Shown here piece after piece: positions 25,461 to 33,807 of a stretch of DNA of 64,000 nt. The notes under the pieces are model-generated. The model made no database searches. It saw only the letters and a program-made list of their open reading frames with translations, and was not told the origin of the DNA. The stretch's first letter is position 1; every line of letters starts with the position of its first letter. The position numbers and the translations under genes were made by a program. Source of the stretch: Cedecea sp000277545 (GTDB taxonomy: Bacteria; Pseudomonadota; Gammaproteobacteria; Enterobacterales; Enterobacteriaceae); the NCBI GenBank assembly GCA_050847315.1, contig CP193791.1. One strand, given 5' to 3'.

Positions 25461-26724
25461 ATGCCTTAACTTCTTCCACCGGCACTGTGCCGGTTTCTTC
25501 CAGCATGCCTTCGTTCTTGGACAGCATCGCGGTTGCCACGCCGTTGCCCAGCACGTTGATCGCCGAGCGGCCCATATCCAGGAAGTGGTCAATCCCCATC
25601 AACAGCAGGATGCCCGCTACCGGAATATTGAAGCTTGGAATTGTTGCCGCCAGCACAACCAGCGCGGAGCGCGGCACGCCGGCAATCCCTTTGGACGCCA
25701 GCATCAGCGTCAGCATCAGCACGGCAATCTCAGAGAAGGAGAGGTGCACGTTATAAGCCTGGGCAATAAACATGGACGCAAAGGAGCAGTAGACCATCGA
25801 CCCTACCAGGTTAAAGGAGTAACCGATCGGCAGCACAAACGAAGCGATGTTGCGGGAACAGCCAAAGCGGGTCAGTTGGTCCAGCGTTTTCGGATAGGCC
25901 GCTTCAGAGCTGCTGGTGGTAAAGGCCACCAGAACGGGATCTTTCAGCATCGCCAGCAGGCGGAACACATCGCGCTTCAGCACCATGTAACCCACGCTAA
26001 TCAGCACGATGCAGGTGAGCACGATAGCCACATAGTAGCCGCCGATAAACGAAGCGTAGTTGAGCAGAATGCCCAGACCCTGGGTGGCAATCACCGAAGA
26101 GATGGCGGCGAAGATAGCCAGCGGCGCGACATACATCACGTAGCCGGTCACTTTCAGCATGATGTGGGAGACAACGTCCAGGGCGCTCACCAACGGGGCG
26201 TTAAATTTCTCGCCCAAAGACGCGCCGGCAATACCAAAGAACATCGAGAACACCACAATCTGCAGGATCTCGTTGTCCGACATCGCCCCGGCAATGCTGG
26301 TTGGGATGGTATGGGAAATAAAGGCTTTCAGCGTCATTCCGCTGACGGCCAGGCCGGTCTGCACGGCTTCGGCTGGCACTTCCAGGTTCATGCCCGCACC
26401 CGGATGCTCCAGGGTGACAATAAACAGGCCGACCAGAATAGACAGCACGGAAGAAGAGACAAACCAGACCATTGCCTTACCGCCTACGCGGCCAATGGTG
26501 GAGGTTTCGCCGAGCTTCATGATACCGACCGTCAGGGTGCTGAAGACTAACGGCGCAATCACCATCTTGATCAGGCGCAGGAAGATATCGGTAAACAGCG
26601 TGATGTTATCGGCGTAGCCTTTGATGACGTCGGCGGCGGCGTATTCGTGGATGGCCGCACCGGTGAAGATCCCCGCTATCATGAACAAAATGATGAATAG
26701 CGTGAGTTTGTTTGAACTTGCCAC
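25459..26724 (-). CDS. Dicarboxylate/amino acid:cation symporter (DctA/GltP type)
   Basis: DAACS (SLC1-type) carrier of 421 residues with about eight spans and the re-entrant loop signatures (FTTSSSEAAYPKTLDQL, FVLPIGYSFNLVGSMVY, LASKGIAGVPRSALVVLAA, DHFLDMGRSAINVLGNGVAT). Likely imports C4-dicarboxylates or acidic amino acids with protons or sodium across the inner membrane. It converges on cheW and is divergent from the pilus operon. A consensus CRP site lies 185 bases upstream (26909), as expected for a carbon-source carrier. Not at this place in E. coli. Confidence 0.88.
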   Translation of the reverse strand: MASSNKLTLFIILFMIAGIFTGAAIHEYAAADVIKGYADNITLFTDIFLRLIKMVIAPLVFSTLTVGIMKLGETSTIGRVGGKAMVWFVSSSVLSILVGLFIVTLEHPGAGMNLEVPAEAVQTGLAVSGMTLKAFISHTIPTSIAGAMSDNEILQIVVFSMFFGIAGASLGEKFNAPLVSALDVVSHIMLKVTGYVMYVAPLAIFAAISSVIATQGLGILLNYASFIGGYYVAIVLTCIVLISVGYMVLKRDVFRLLAMLKDPVLVAFTTSSSEAAYPKTLDQLTRFGCSRNIASFVLPIGYSFNLVGSMVYCSFASMFIAQAYNVHLSFSEIAVLMLTLMLASKGIAGVPRSALVVLAATIPSFNIPVAGILLLMGIDHFLDMGRSAINVLGNGVATAMLSKNEGMLEETGTVPVEEVKA

Positions 26725-26908
26725 TGACTTAGTAACCCCGTAGTTGACTGTAGTTAATGTGTGTTTTTTTGTAACTTACTGACCCTTATATAATTATTGT
26801 TTCCGGGCCGTAAATGCGCGGAGCATAAATTGAATCAAACTGCGCCGATATACAACTCTTTTTTATAAATTCTGTTAATTGTTAATTAAGCAGCACTTAA
26901 TCATTATC

Positions 26909-26924
26909 TGTGATGATTGTCACA
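26909..26924. promoter_or_regulatory. CRP site between the dicarboxylate carrier and pilus operon
   Basis: TGTGA-TGATTG-TCACA, a perfect CRP core. It is 185 bases before the leftward carrier start and about 457 bases before the rightward pilin start, so regulation of the carrier is the likelier role. The rest of the 26725-27380 gap is AT-rich with no gene that I can support. Confidence 0.75.
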
Positions 26925-27380
26925 AAATGACGGATATATTCTTTTCGCTTTGCAGTGATGTAAGGTGTTTTGCATTTAAAACATTGTTTTTATTGATAAT
27001 AATGTGTCAATTGTCCTTCTGAATGAATTTTTTGACGTGGTCTGGTTATTTCCCATTCTCTAAACTAAATTTCAACTAAGTGATGGCGTAACGTACTGAT
27101 TTTTTTCTTACCGACAGGCCCATAAAGGTTGCGGCCAGAAACCGTTTTGCTTGCTTGATAAATGAACGATTGGGGTTATTTGTGGGCAAAATGATTTTTT
27201 ATGCAGCATGCACAATATCTGATGGGCAGCCATTTGGCTTCATGACGAATTATATAAAAGACAAGTTATGGCGTCCGCCTTCTTTATTAAAGCGGAATAT
27301 AGACTAGCGTTAAATCATCCCGTGCCGCTTCGTTGTGTATTCACGAAGTATGATTGAGTCATTTGAATGAGGGTAAGGAT

Positions 27381-27911
27381 ATGAATTCAGCCACTGCAGC
27401 ACGCTTAATTCTCTCTTGTACTGCGTTTGCGGTTATTCCATCGGCTAATGCGGCGGTGGCAAACGGTACATTTCAGGTCCTCATTACGATTACAAAGTCC
27501 TGTACAGTAACGGCGGGGGCAGCCTCGAATATTAACCTCGGGTCGGTTGCCGCCAGCGCAGTAAACACCTCGCAAAGTAATACATTCACCGTGAACTGCT
27601 CCAAGGCAACGCCCTATTTTATCGGGCTTGCGCCTTCTGCAGCCAACGGTGGCACCACCACCGGTTCGGGAGCCATGTCGTCCGTGCTTAACTTCGCCAC
27701 CAACACCGACAAAGTCCCTTATCAGCTGAACCAAACCTCGGCCACCGGGCCAGTTTGGGGTAACACCGCCACCACAACGACGGTGGGTAACGGCGTGGCG
27801 GGCCTGGGCACCGGGCTGGCTATCTCGTATACGGTTTATGCCACTGCGGCGAGCGCCAACTACACGCCAGACAGCTATGCGGATACTGTGACCGTCAACG
27901 TTAACTACTGA
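27381..27911 (+). CDS. Spore coat U-domain pilin, archaic (CsuA/B-type) major subunit
   Basis: Secreted pilin of 176 residues: signal peptide cleaved near PSANA-A, then a spore coat protein U (SCPU) domain with the paired cysteines (TITKSCTVTAG, FTVNCSKATPYFIGL), repeated Gly/Ser/Thr-rich loops and the C-terminal donor-strand region YTPDSYADTVTVNVNY. Start at 27381 has GAGGG upstream; an in-frame ATG at 27354 lies before it. First gene of a four-gene archaic chaperone-usher operon. Only one small subunit is encoded, where Acinetobacter csu has three. Confidence 0.88.
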   Translation: MNSATAARLILSCTAFAVIPSANAAVANGTFQVLITITKSCTVTAGAASNINLGSVAASAVNTSQSNTFTVNCSKATPYFIGLAPSAANGGTTTGSGAMSSVLNFATNTDKVPYQLNQTSATGPVWGNTATTTTVGNGVAGLGTGLAISYTVYATAASANYTPDSYADTVTVNVNY

Positions 27912-27925
27912 TTTCAGGGCAACGG

Positions 27926-28645
27926 ATGAAAATGAAATTAGGCGGACGCCCGGCCTGCGCATGCCTGTTGCTGGCGCTGGCCGTGGGACAAAATGCGCTA
28001 GCCGGTGGCCTGCAGATATCGCCGGTTAACCTGACGTTGAGCGCCGCACAAAATGCGGACGGTATCTGGTTAAGTAATGAAGGGACTGCGCCGCTCAACG
28101 CGCAGGTACGGGTTTTCAACTGGCAGCAAAGCGGCAATGCCGACAGGCTGTCAACCTCTCAGGGGCTGGTTATTAGCCCTCCCATCGTGACGCTGCCCGC
28201 CGGGGAGCGCCAGCTTGTCCGCGTGATCCGCACGACGCCTGCCACCAATCAGGTGGAACAGGCCTATCGCTTGTTTATTGATGAGTTGCCGCCTGCCAAA
28301 GTGCAGAAAAATACTATTCAGTATGTTATGCGCTATTCCGTCCCGGTGTTTTTGCAGCCTGTGGGGCAGGCTGAAAACACCGCAAAACTGAAATGGGCAT
28401 TGGTGCAAACCGATGGCAAAACATTTGTCGACGTGAGTAATCAGGGAAACAGCCACGCCCAGCTTTCTGCCATGACATTTATTCAGGCTAATGGCGCGCG
28501 AAAAACGATTACGCCAGGTCTGTTAGGTTATGTTCTTCCCGGTTCAACTATGCGGTGGATAATATCTTCGTCTGCCAGTGATGCTTATCACAGTGGAAAG
28601 GTTGAAGTCACTATCAATGGTCAAAAAACAGAACAAAATCTATGA
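27926..28645 (+). CDS. Periplasmic pilus chaperone, CsuC/FimC type
   Basis: Periplasmic chaperone of 239 residues with signal peptide (LLLALAVGQNALA) and the Ig-like PapD fold: LQISPVNLTLSAAQNADGIWLSNEG, LVISPPIVTLPAGERQLVRVIR, YRLFIDELP, MRYSVPVFLQP. It should fold SCPU-type subunits and pass them to the usher. Starts 14 bases after the pilin; its end overlaps the usher start. Confidence 0.9.
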   Translation: MKMKLGGRPACACLLLALAVGQNALAGGLQISPVNLTLSAAQNADGIWLSNEGTAPLNAQVRVFNWQQSGNADRLSTSQGLVISPPIVTLPAGERQLVRVIRTTPATNQVEQAYRLFIDELPPAKVQKNTIQYVMRYSVPVFLQPVGQAENTAKLKWALVQTDGKTFVDVSNQGNSHAQLSAMTFIQANGARKTITPGLLGYVLPGSTMRWIISSSASDAYHSGKVEVTINGQKTEQNL

Positions 28646-30980
28646 CTGGCCATATTCTTTGGTAAATATTGTATTGCTTAATGGTTTATTTTTCTCAGGC
28701 ATGACAGCAGCACAAAATACTAATAATGACTTACCTCAGAATGCGGCCAGCAATGATACAGCTCAGCCTGTAGGCGTGGATTTATATCTGGACACGACGG
28801 TGAACGGGAATGCCGTGGGTCTGGTTCATCTTGGCTACGCGCAGGGAAAACTCTACGGCGACGCGATGGCCCTGCGTCAGTTGGGATTTCACCTGCCGGA
28901 AAAAGCACAGCCGCCGTATTACCTGAATGACATTGCCCAGGTCAAAGTTGACTATAACGTGCAGCAACAAACCCTGGCGTTGACCGCGCCGCTGAGCCTG
29001 TTAGATCTGAAAACCACCCAGCTCAATCAGTCCGATATGTCCTCGCCGAAGGCCGACAATGCCCTTGGGGCGTTGCTGAATTACGACCTCTACGGCGACA
29101 GCGGCAAGAACAGCAATTTCAACACATTCAGTGAGTTCCGGGCGTTTAATTCGGCAGGCGTCCTGAGCTCGACCCAGCTTACCCGCTACAGCACGGAACA
29201 GAATAGCAATCAGTCTTTTAGCCGCCTGGACACCAGCTGGCGCTCCTCTTTTCCCGATAAAATGCTGGCGGTTACACTCGGTGACACGCTCACCAGTTCG
29301 CTTTCATGGTCCCGCCAGACCCGCATTGCCGGGGTGAAAATCGGGACGGATTTTGGCCTCAACCCTTATATGCCCACGACCCCGCTGCCGGCGTTTCTGG
29401 GGTCGGCCACGCTGCCCTCCAGCGTGGAGCTGTATGTCAACGGGGTTAAATACTATAACGGCGAGGTTCCGGCGGGCAGTTTCCAGTTGAATACGCTGCC
29501 AAACATCACCGGCGCAGGGAATGCTCAGGTGATGATGACCGATGCCCTGGGCAGAACCAGCGTGCAGAACTTCTCTTTTTATAACGATCAGCTCCTGCTG
29601 AGGGAAGGGCTCACGGACTGGTCCCTTGAGCTGGGCGTGGTCAGAAAAAACTACGGCTATTCCTCCTTCGACTACGCCAGCGAACCCGCGCTCAGCGGCA
29701 CCTGGCGGCGGGGCTTCAGCAACAGCCTGACCGCAGGGGGCCATATGGAGGCCAGCGACAGCCTGGTCAACGGGGGCGTCAGCAGCGACTGGATCCCCTG
29801 GAGCCAGTCCGGGACGATCTCAACCGCGCTGGCGGCAAGCTCGGATGCCGGGGAGAATGGCTATTTGTATGGGCTCGGCTATCGCTGGTCCGGCGGGCGC
29901 TTCAGCTTTAGCTCCAGCGCCACGGCCACCTCCGGCGACTATCACGATGTTGCCACACGCTATGGTGCCCCGCCGCCAGCCTTCAGCGGCAGCGCGGTGG
30001 TGGGGTATAACTTTGGCGTGGGGGGGAATCTCAGTCTGAGTTACCTGCAGTTTCGCTACCCTGACCAAAGCGCTATTCGCTACGCCAACGCCAGCTGGTT
30101 TAAACCCATCACGGAAAACATCTCCTTAAGCGCCAGCTTTAACCAGAATATTGATGATACCCGCGACCGCAGCGTGTACCTGATGCTGACCGTCAGTACC
30201 AGCAATAGCCTGACGGCCGGAGCGACGGTGCAGCGCACCGGGGACAAGATGGGTTACCAGCTCAATGCCAGCCAGAATCCACCGTCCGAGGGCGGGGTCG
30301 GCTGGAACGTGGCCGCCAGCCAGCAAAGTTCACAGCAAACCGGGCAGGGTGAAGTGGGTTACCTGGGGCGCTATGGCCGCGTATATACCGGCTTCCGCAG
30401 CATTCCAGACAATAATTACGGCTATGCGGGGGCGACGGGGTCGCTGGTGATGATGGGCGGCGGCGTGTTTGCCGCCCGGGAGATCAACAACGGGTTTGCC
30501 GTGGTTTCTACGGACGGTATTCCCGATGTACCGGTCAAGCTGCAGCATAACCTGGTGGGCAACAGCGACAGCAGCGGACGGCTACTGGTGACGCCGCTCA
30601 ACAGCTACCAGAACAACCTGATCAGTATCGATCCGATGAACCTGCCGGCCAACATGCGGATCCGCAGCGTCAGCCTGAACGCTACCCCAGCCGACCGCTC
30701 CGGGACGCTGGTGCATTTTGATATCAAGCCGGTTCGCGCCGCCCAGATAAGCCTGGTTGACGCTAAAGGCAAAGCCATCGCCGAAGGCAGCCCGGTCAGA
30801 TTAATGTCAGGCACCGGACAGGACTCGATTGTCGGGTTTGATGGCATGACCTATTTCGATGCGCTTGAGCTGCACAATCAGCTCCGGGTGACAACAGAGA
30901 ACGGTATTTGTGTGGCTGCGTTCGACTATCCAGAGAATCAGAAAAGCGTGCCGACTATTGGCCCGGTTGTGTGCCGATAG
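28617..30980 (+). CDS. Outer-membrane usher, archaic (CsuD-type)
   Basis: Usher pore that assembles and secretes pilus subunits. About 787 residues: signal region near LNGLFFSGMTAAQ, N-terminal domain (VDLYLDTTVNGNAVGLVHLGY), 24-strand barrel with plug (SSVELYVNGVKYYNGEVPAG) and C-terminal domains (PVKLQHNLVGNSDSSGRLLVTPLNSYQNN, GFDGMTYFDALEL). Start taken as ATG 28617, overlapping the chaperone by 29 bases; the ribosome site is weak and ATGs at 28578/28581 are alternatives. Confidence 0.9.
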   Translation: MVKKQNKIYDWPYSLVNIVLLNGLFFSGMTAAQNTNNDLPQNAASNDTAQPVGVDLYLDTTVNGNAVGLVHLGYAQGKLYGDAMALRQLGFHLPEKAQPPYYLNDIAQVKVDYNVQQQTLALTAPLSLLDLKTTQLNQSDMSSPKADNALGALLNYDLYGDSGKNSNFNTFSEFRAFNSAGVLSSTQLTRYSTEQNSNQSFSRLDTSWRSSFPDKMLAVTLGDTLTSSLSWSRQTRIAGVKIGTDFGLNPYMPTTPLPAFLGSATLPSSVELYVNGVKYYNGEVPAGSFQLNTLPNITGAGNAQVMMTDALGRTSVQNFSFYNDQLLLREGLTDWSLELGVVRKNYGYSSFDYASEPALSGTWRRGFSNSLTAGGHMEASDSLVNGGVSSDWIPWSQSGTISTALAASSDAGENGYLYGLGYRWSGGRFSFSSSATATSGDYHDVATRYGAPPPAFSGSAVVGYNFGVGGNLSLSYLQFRYPDQSAIRYANASWFKPITENISLSASFNQNIDDTRDRSVYLMLTVSTSNSLTAGATVQRTGDKMGYQLNASQNPPSEGGVGWNVAASQQSSQQTGQGEVGYLGRYGRVYTGFRSIPDNNYGYAGATGSLVMMGGGVFAAREINNGFAVVSTDGIPDVPVKLQHNLVGNSDSSGRLLVTPLNSYQNNLISIDPMNLPANMRIRSVSLNATPADRSGTLVHFDIKPVRAAQISLVDAKGKAIAEGSPVRLMSGTGQDSIVGFDGMTYFDALELHNQLRVTTENGICVAAFDYPENQKSVPTIGPVVCR

Positions 30981-31015
30981 CGTACGCGTGGACTTTTGAG
31001 ACAGGAGTGACCCGC

Positions 31016-31972
31016 ATGAGATTAAAACAATTACTGCTGCTGGCGGTGCTCTTGCTGTCCCCCGGGATTAGCCATGCGGTTGTATGCTCGGTGAGCAACG
31101 TGCAAACCGTTAACTTTGGCACCATCAACCCGCTGGCGACAGGCACGCCCAACACTTCAATGACCTTCGATTACAGCTGTTCCAAACAACTGGGCGATCT
31201 GCTGGCCGGGGTGACGCTCTGCTTTAATATTGACGGGGCCGGCGTTGGGAATCACAAAATGTCTTTTGCCGGGCCGCCTGCCAGTACGCTGTCCTATGAG
31301 CTTTATCAGGGAACGTTAAGCGGGGGGGCGTGGGGGAGCCAGTTTCAGTCGGGAACGACCTACCCGATGGTGCCGCTCAATTTACTTAACCTGACGCCCG
31401 TCACCGGCAGCCTGACGGTCTACGCCCAAATGACGCTGCCGCAAATATCCGCCGCGCAAGGCGGGTATCAGGATACTTACACCAGCGGCATGACTACCGT
31501 CACAATGAATACCGGCCTGCTGGCCCCCCCCTCCAGCTGTGGCACCAGCGTGGTCGCAAACTTTCCCTTCAACGTGGTGGCGACCGTCGGCAAGCAGTGC
31601 AACGTCAGCTACGCCAATAACGTTAGCTTCGGGCCGGTGGCGGCTATGCAAAGCAATGTGGCGTCGAATAACACCATCGGCATTGCCTGCACCACCGGCA
31701 CGGTTTACACCGTGGGCCTGACGCCATCGAACGGCAACACGGGCGGCACCGGGGTGCTGTCAGGCACGGGAAGTAATACCGATCAGGTGCCTTATCAACT
31801 AAGACAAGCCACCGGAACATCCGGGGCGGTGTGGGGCAACACGTCGCTGAACATGCCGTCCAGCACCGGTAACGGGGGAGCGCAGCAATACCAGGTCTAT
31901 GTCACTATTCCGAGCACCAATTACACGCCAGACAACTATGCCGACACGGTGACCATTACCGTAACCTATTGA
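31016..31972 (+). CDS. Two-domain SCPU tip adhesin, CsuE type
   Basis: 318 residues: signal peptide (LLLLAVLLLSPGISHA), then two SCPU domains. The N-terminal one (about 20-170, C-SVSNVQTVNFGTINPLATG) fits an adhesin domain, the C-terminal one (about 185-318, KQCNVSYANNVSFGPVAAMQ, YTPDNYADTVTITVTY) is a pilin domain like the first gene. This is the layout of CsuE, the tip adhesin for abiotic surfaces in Acinetobacter. Start at 31016 has AGGAG eight bases before. Last gene of the operon. Confidence 0.87.
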   Translation: MRLKQLLLLAVLLLSPGISHAVVCSVSNVQTVNFGTINPLATGTPNTSMTFDYSCSKQLGDLLAGVTLCFNIDGAGVGNHKMSFAGPPASTLSYELYQGTLSGGAWGSQFQSGTTYPMVPLNLLNLTPVTGSLTVYAQMTLPQISAAQGGYQDTYTSGMTTVTMNTGLLAPPSSCGTSVVANFPFNVVATVGKQCNVSYANNVSFGPVAAMQSNVASNNTIGIACTTGTVYTVGLTPSNGNTGGTGVLSGTGSNTDQVPYQLRQATGTSGAVWGNTSLNMPSSTGNGGAQQYQVYVTIPSTNYTPDNYADTVTITVTY

Positions 31973-31993
31973 TCGTTCCTCTTGCTGACAGAT

Positions 31994-32019
31994 AGCCGGT
32001 TGCCATGGCGCAACCGGTT
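31994..32019 (+). terminator. Hairpin after the pilus operon
   Basis: 8-bp stem CCGGTTGC / GCAACCGG with loop CATGGC; the following sequence is only weakly T-rich (TAATTTCC). It separates the pilus genes from the tar promoter. Confidence 0.6.
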
Positions 32020-32039
32020 AATTTCCCTGTGACTTAACG

Positions 32040-32066
32040 TAAAGTTCCCGCTGACGGTGCCGATAA
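32040..32066 (+). promoter_or_regulatory. Sigma28 promoter of tar
   Basis: TAAAGTTC - 11 bases - GCCGATAA: 15 of 16 matches to the sigma28 consensus with exact spacing, ending 31 bases before the tar ATG. It gives tar-tap-cheRBYZ their own late flagellar promoter. Confidence 0.93.
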
Positions 32067-32097
32067 CCTCGGGAACAAGTCGTTAAAAGGGCGTCCT

Positions 32098-33765
32098 ATG
32101 TTAAAGCGTATTCGCGTTGTCACCATGCTGATGATGGTGCTGGTGGTGTTCGCGCTGCTGCAAATCATTTCCGGTGGAATGTTCTTTAATTCGTTAAAAA
32201 ACAACAATGATAACTTCAAAGTCTCCCGCGAACTGCGGGTGCAGCAGGCCGAATTAAATCAGGCATGGATCCTGATGTTGCACACGCGCATTAACCTTAG
32301 CCGCTCTGCCGCGCGCATGATGATGGATCCGGCCAATAGCCAGAGCGCAGCCAAAACCGATCTGCTGAACAATGCGAAGAAATCCCTCGCCAGCGCCGAG
32401 CAGCACTACAACAACTTTAAACAGGTTGCGCCCATTTCAGCCGAAATGAACACCGTGGTGAAAGATATCGACGGTGATTACCAGACCTACCATCAGGCGC
32501 TGGCGGAGCTGATTGCCTACCTGGAAAGCGGCAACATGGATGCCTATTTCGGTCAGTCGACCCAGGGTATGCAGAATGCGCTGGAAAAAGCCTACGACGG
32601 CTACCTGGCGCTGAACGATCGCATGTACGAAGCCTCGTACGTCGACAGCCGCGACGGCTACACCTTCGCCATCTGGCAGCTTGGCATTTTAGCCCTGGCG
32701 CTGGCCGCGGTCATTCTGCTGGTCTGGGTCGGGATGCGTCAGATACTGCTTAAGCCGCTGAACGTGGTGATCGGGCATATCCGCGAGATTGCGGCCGGTA
32801 ACCTGACGGAAAAAATTAACGTTGAAGGGAAAAACGAGCTGACCCAGCTAGCCTCCAGCGTGCAGCACATGCAGCAGGAACTGATTACCACCGTCAGCAG
32901 CGTGCGCGAAGGGTCGGATGCCATTTACAGCGGCACCACCGAAATTGCCGCAGGCAATAACGATCTTTCATCCCGCACCGAGCAACAGGCGGCGTCCCTT
33001 GAAGAAACCGCCGCCAGCATGGAGCAGCTCACCGCCACCGTGAAGCAGAACGCCGAAAACGCACGTCAGGCCTCTCAGCTGGCGCTGAATGCGTCCGAAA
33101 CCGCGCAGCGCGGCGGCAAGGTTGTCGATGGCGTGGTGAAAACCATGCATGACATCGCGGGTTCCTCCAGGAAAATTGCCGACATCATTAGCGTGATTGA
33201 CGGGATTGCCTTCCAGACCAACATCCTGGCGCTGAATGCGGCGGTAGAAGCGGCGCGTGCGGGGGAGCAGGGGCGTGGTTTTGCGGTGGTTGCCGGGGAA
33301 GTTCGTAACCTGGCCAGCCGCAGCGCCCAGGCGGCAAAAGAAATTAAATTGCTGATTGAAGATTCCGTTTCGCGCGTGGACACGGGATCCGTGCTGGTGG
33401 AAAGCGCAGGGGAAACCATGAGCGACATCGTGAACGCGGTGACGCGGGTCACGGACATTATGGGGGAAATCGCCTCCGCCTCTGACGAGCAAAGCCGGGG
33501 TATCGATCAGGTCGCCCTGGCCGTGTCTGAGATGGACAGAGTGACACAGCAGAACGCCTCGCTGGTGGAAGAGTCTGCTGCCGCGGCCGCCGCGCTGGAG
33601 GAGCAGGCCAGCCGCCTGACTCAGTCTGTCGCGACGTTCCGTTTGCAAGGGAATGCGGGTAGTAAAAAACCTGCAGCGGCCGCGCCGGTAGCGCAAAGCC
33701 CTGTGGTTCATGCCCCGCGTACTCCGGCCCGGGCCGGGGATGACGATAACTGGGAAACTTTCTGA
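32098..33765 (+). CDS. tar: Tar-type aspartate chemoreceptor
   Basis: Transmembrane chemoreceptor of 555 residues. The periplasmic helix carries Arg64, Arg69 and Arg73 in HTRINLSRSAARMMMD, exactly the aspartate-binding arginines of E. coli Tar. Second span about 194-216, HAMP, methylation helices (SSRTEQQAASLEETAASMEQL), signalling tip and C-terminal NWETF pentapeptide for CheR/CheB. Preceded by its own sigma28 promoter; 42 bases separate it from tap. Confidence 0.95.
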   Translation: MLKRIRVVTMLMMVLVVFALLQIISGGMFFNSLKNNNDNFKVSRELRVQQAELNQAWILMLHTRINLSRSAARMMMDPANSQSAAKTDLLNNAKKSLASAEQHYNNFKQVAPISAEMNTVVKDIDGDYQTYHQALAELIAYLESGNMDAYFGQSTQGMQNALEKAYDGYLALNDRMYEASYVDSRDGYTFAIWQLGILALALAAVILLVWVGMRQILLKPLNVVIGHIREIAAGNLTEKINVEGKNELTQLASSVQHMQQELITTVSSVREGSDAIYSGTTEIAAGNNDLSSRTEQQAASLEETAASMEQLTATVKQNAENARQASQLALNASETAQRGGKVVDGVVKTMHDIAGSSRKIADIISVIDGIAFQTNILALNAAVEAARAGEQGRGFAVVAGEVRNLASRSAQAAKEIKLLIEDSVSRVDTGSVLVESAGETMSDIVNAVTRVTDIMGEIASASDEQSRGIDQVALAVSEMDRVTQQNASLVEESAAAAAALEEQASRLTQSVATFRLQGNAGSKKPAAAAPVAQSPVVHAPRTPARAGDDDNWETF

Positions 33766-33807
33766 TCAGATGAATACCGGCCTGCTGGCCGGCAGAGGGA
33801 AGCTTTG

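Noticed and set aside
25585..26550. Long rightward frame of 321 codons opposite the dicarboxylate carrier
   Set aside because: Composition is His/Gln/Arg-rich, a typical antisense shadow of a membrane-protein gene.
26725..27380. Invertible fim-type switch before the pilus operon
   Set aside because: No flanking inverted repeats and no recombinase gene nearby; only a CRP site and AT-rich DNA.
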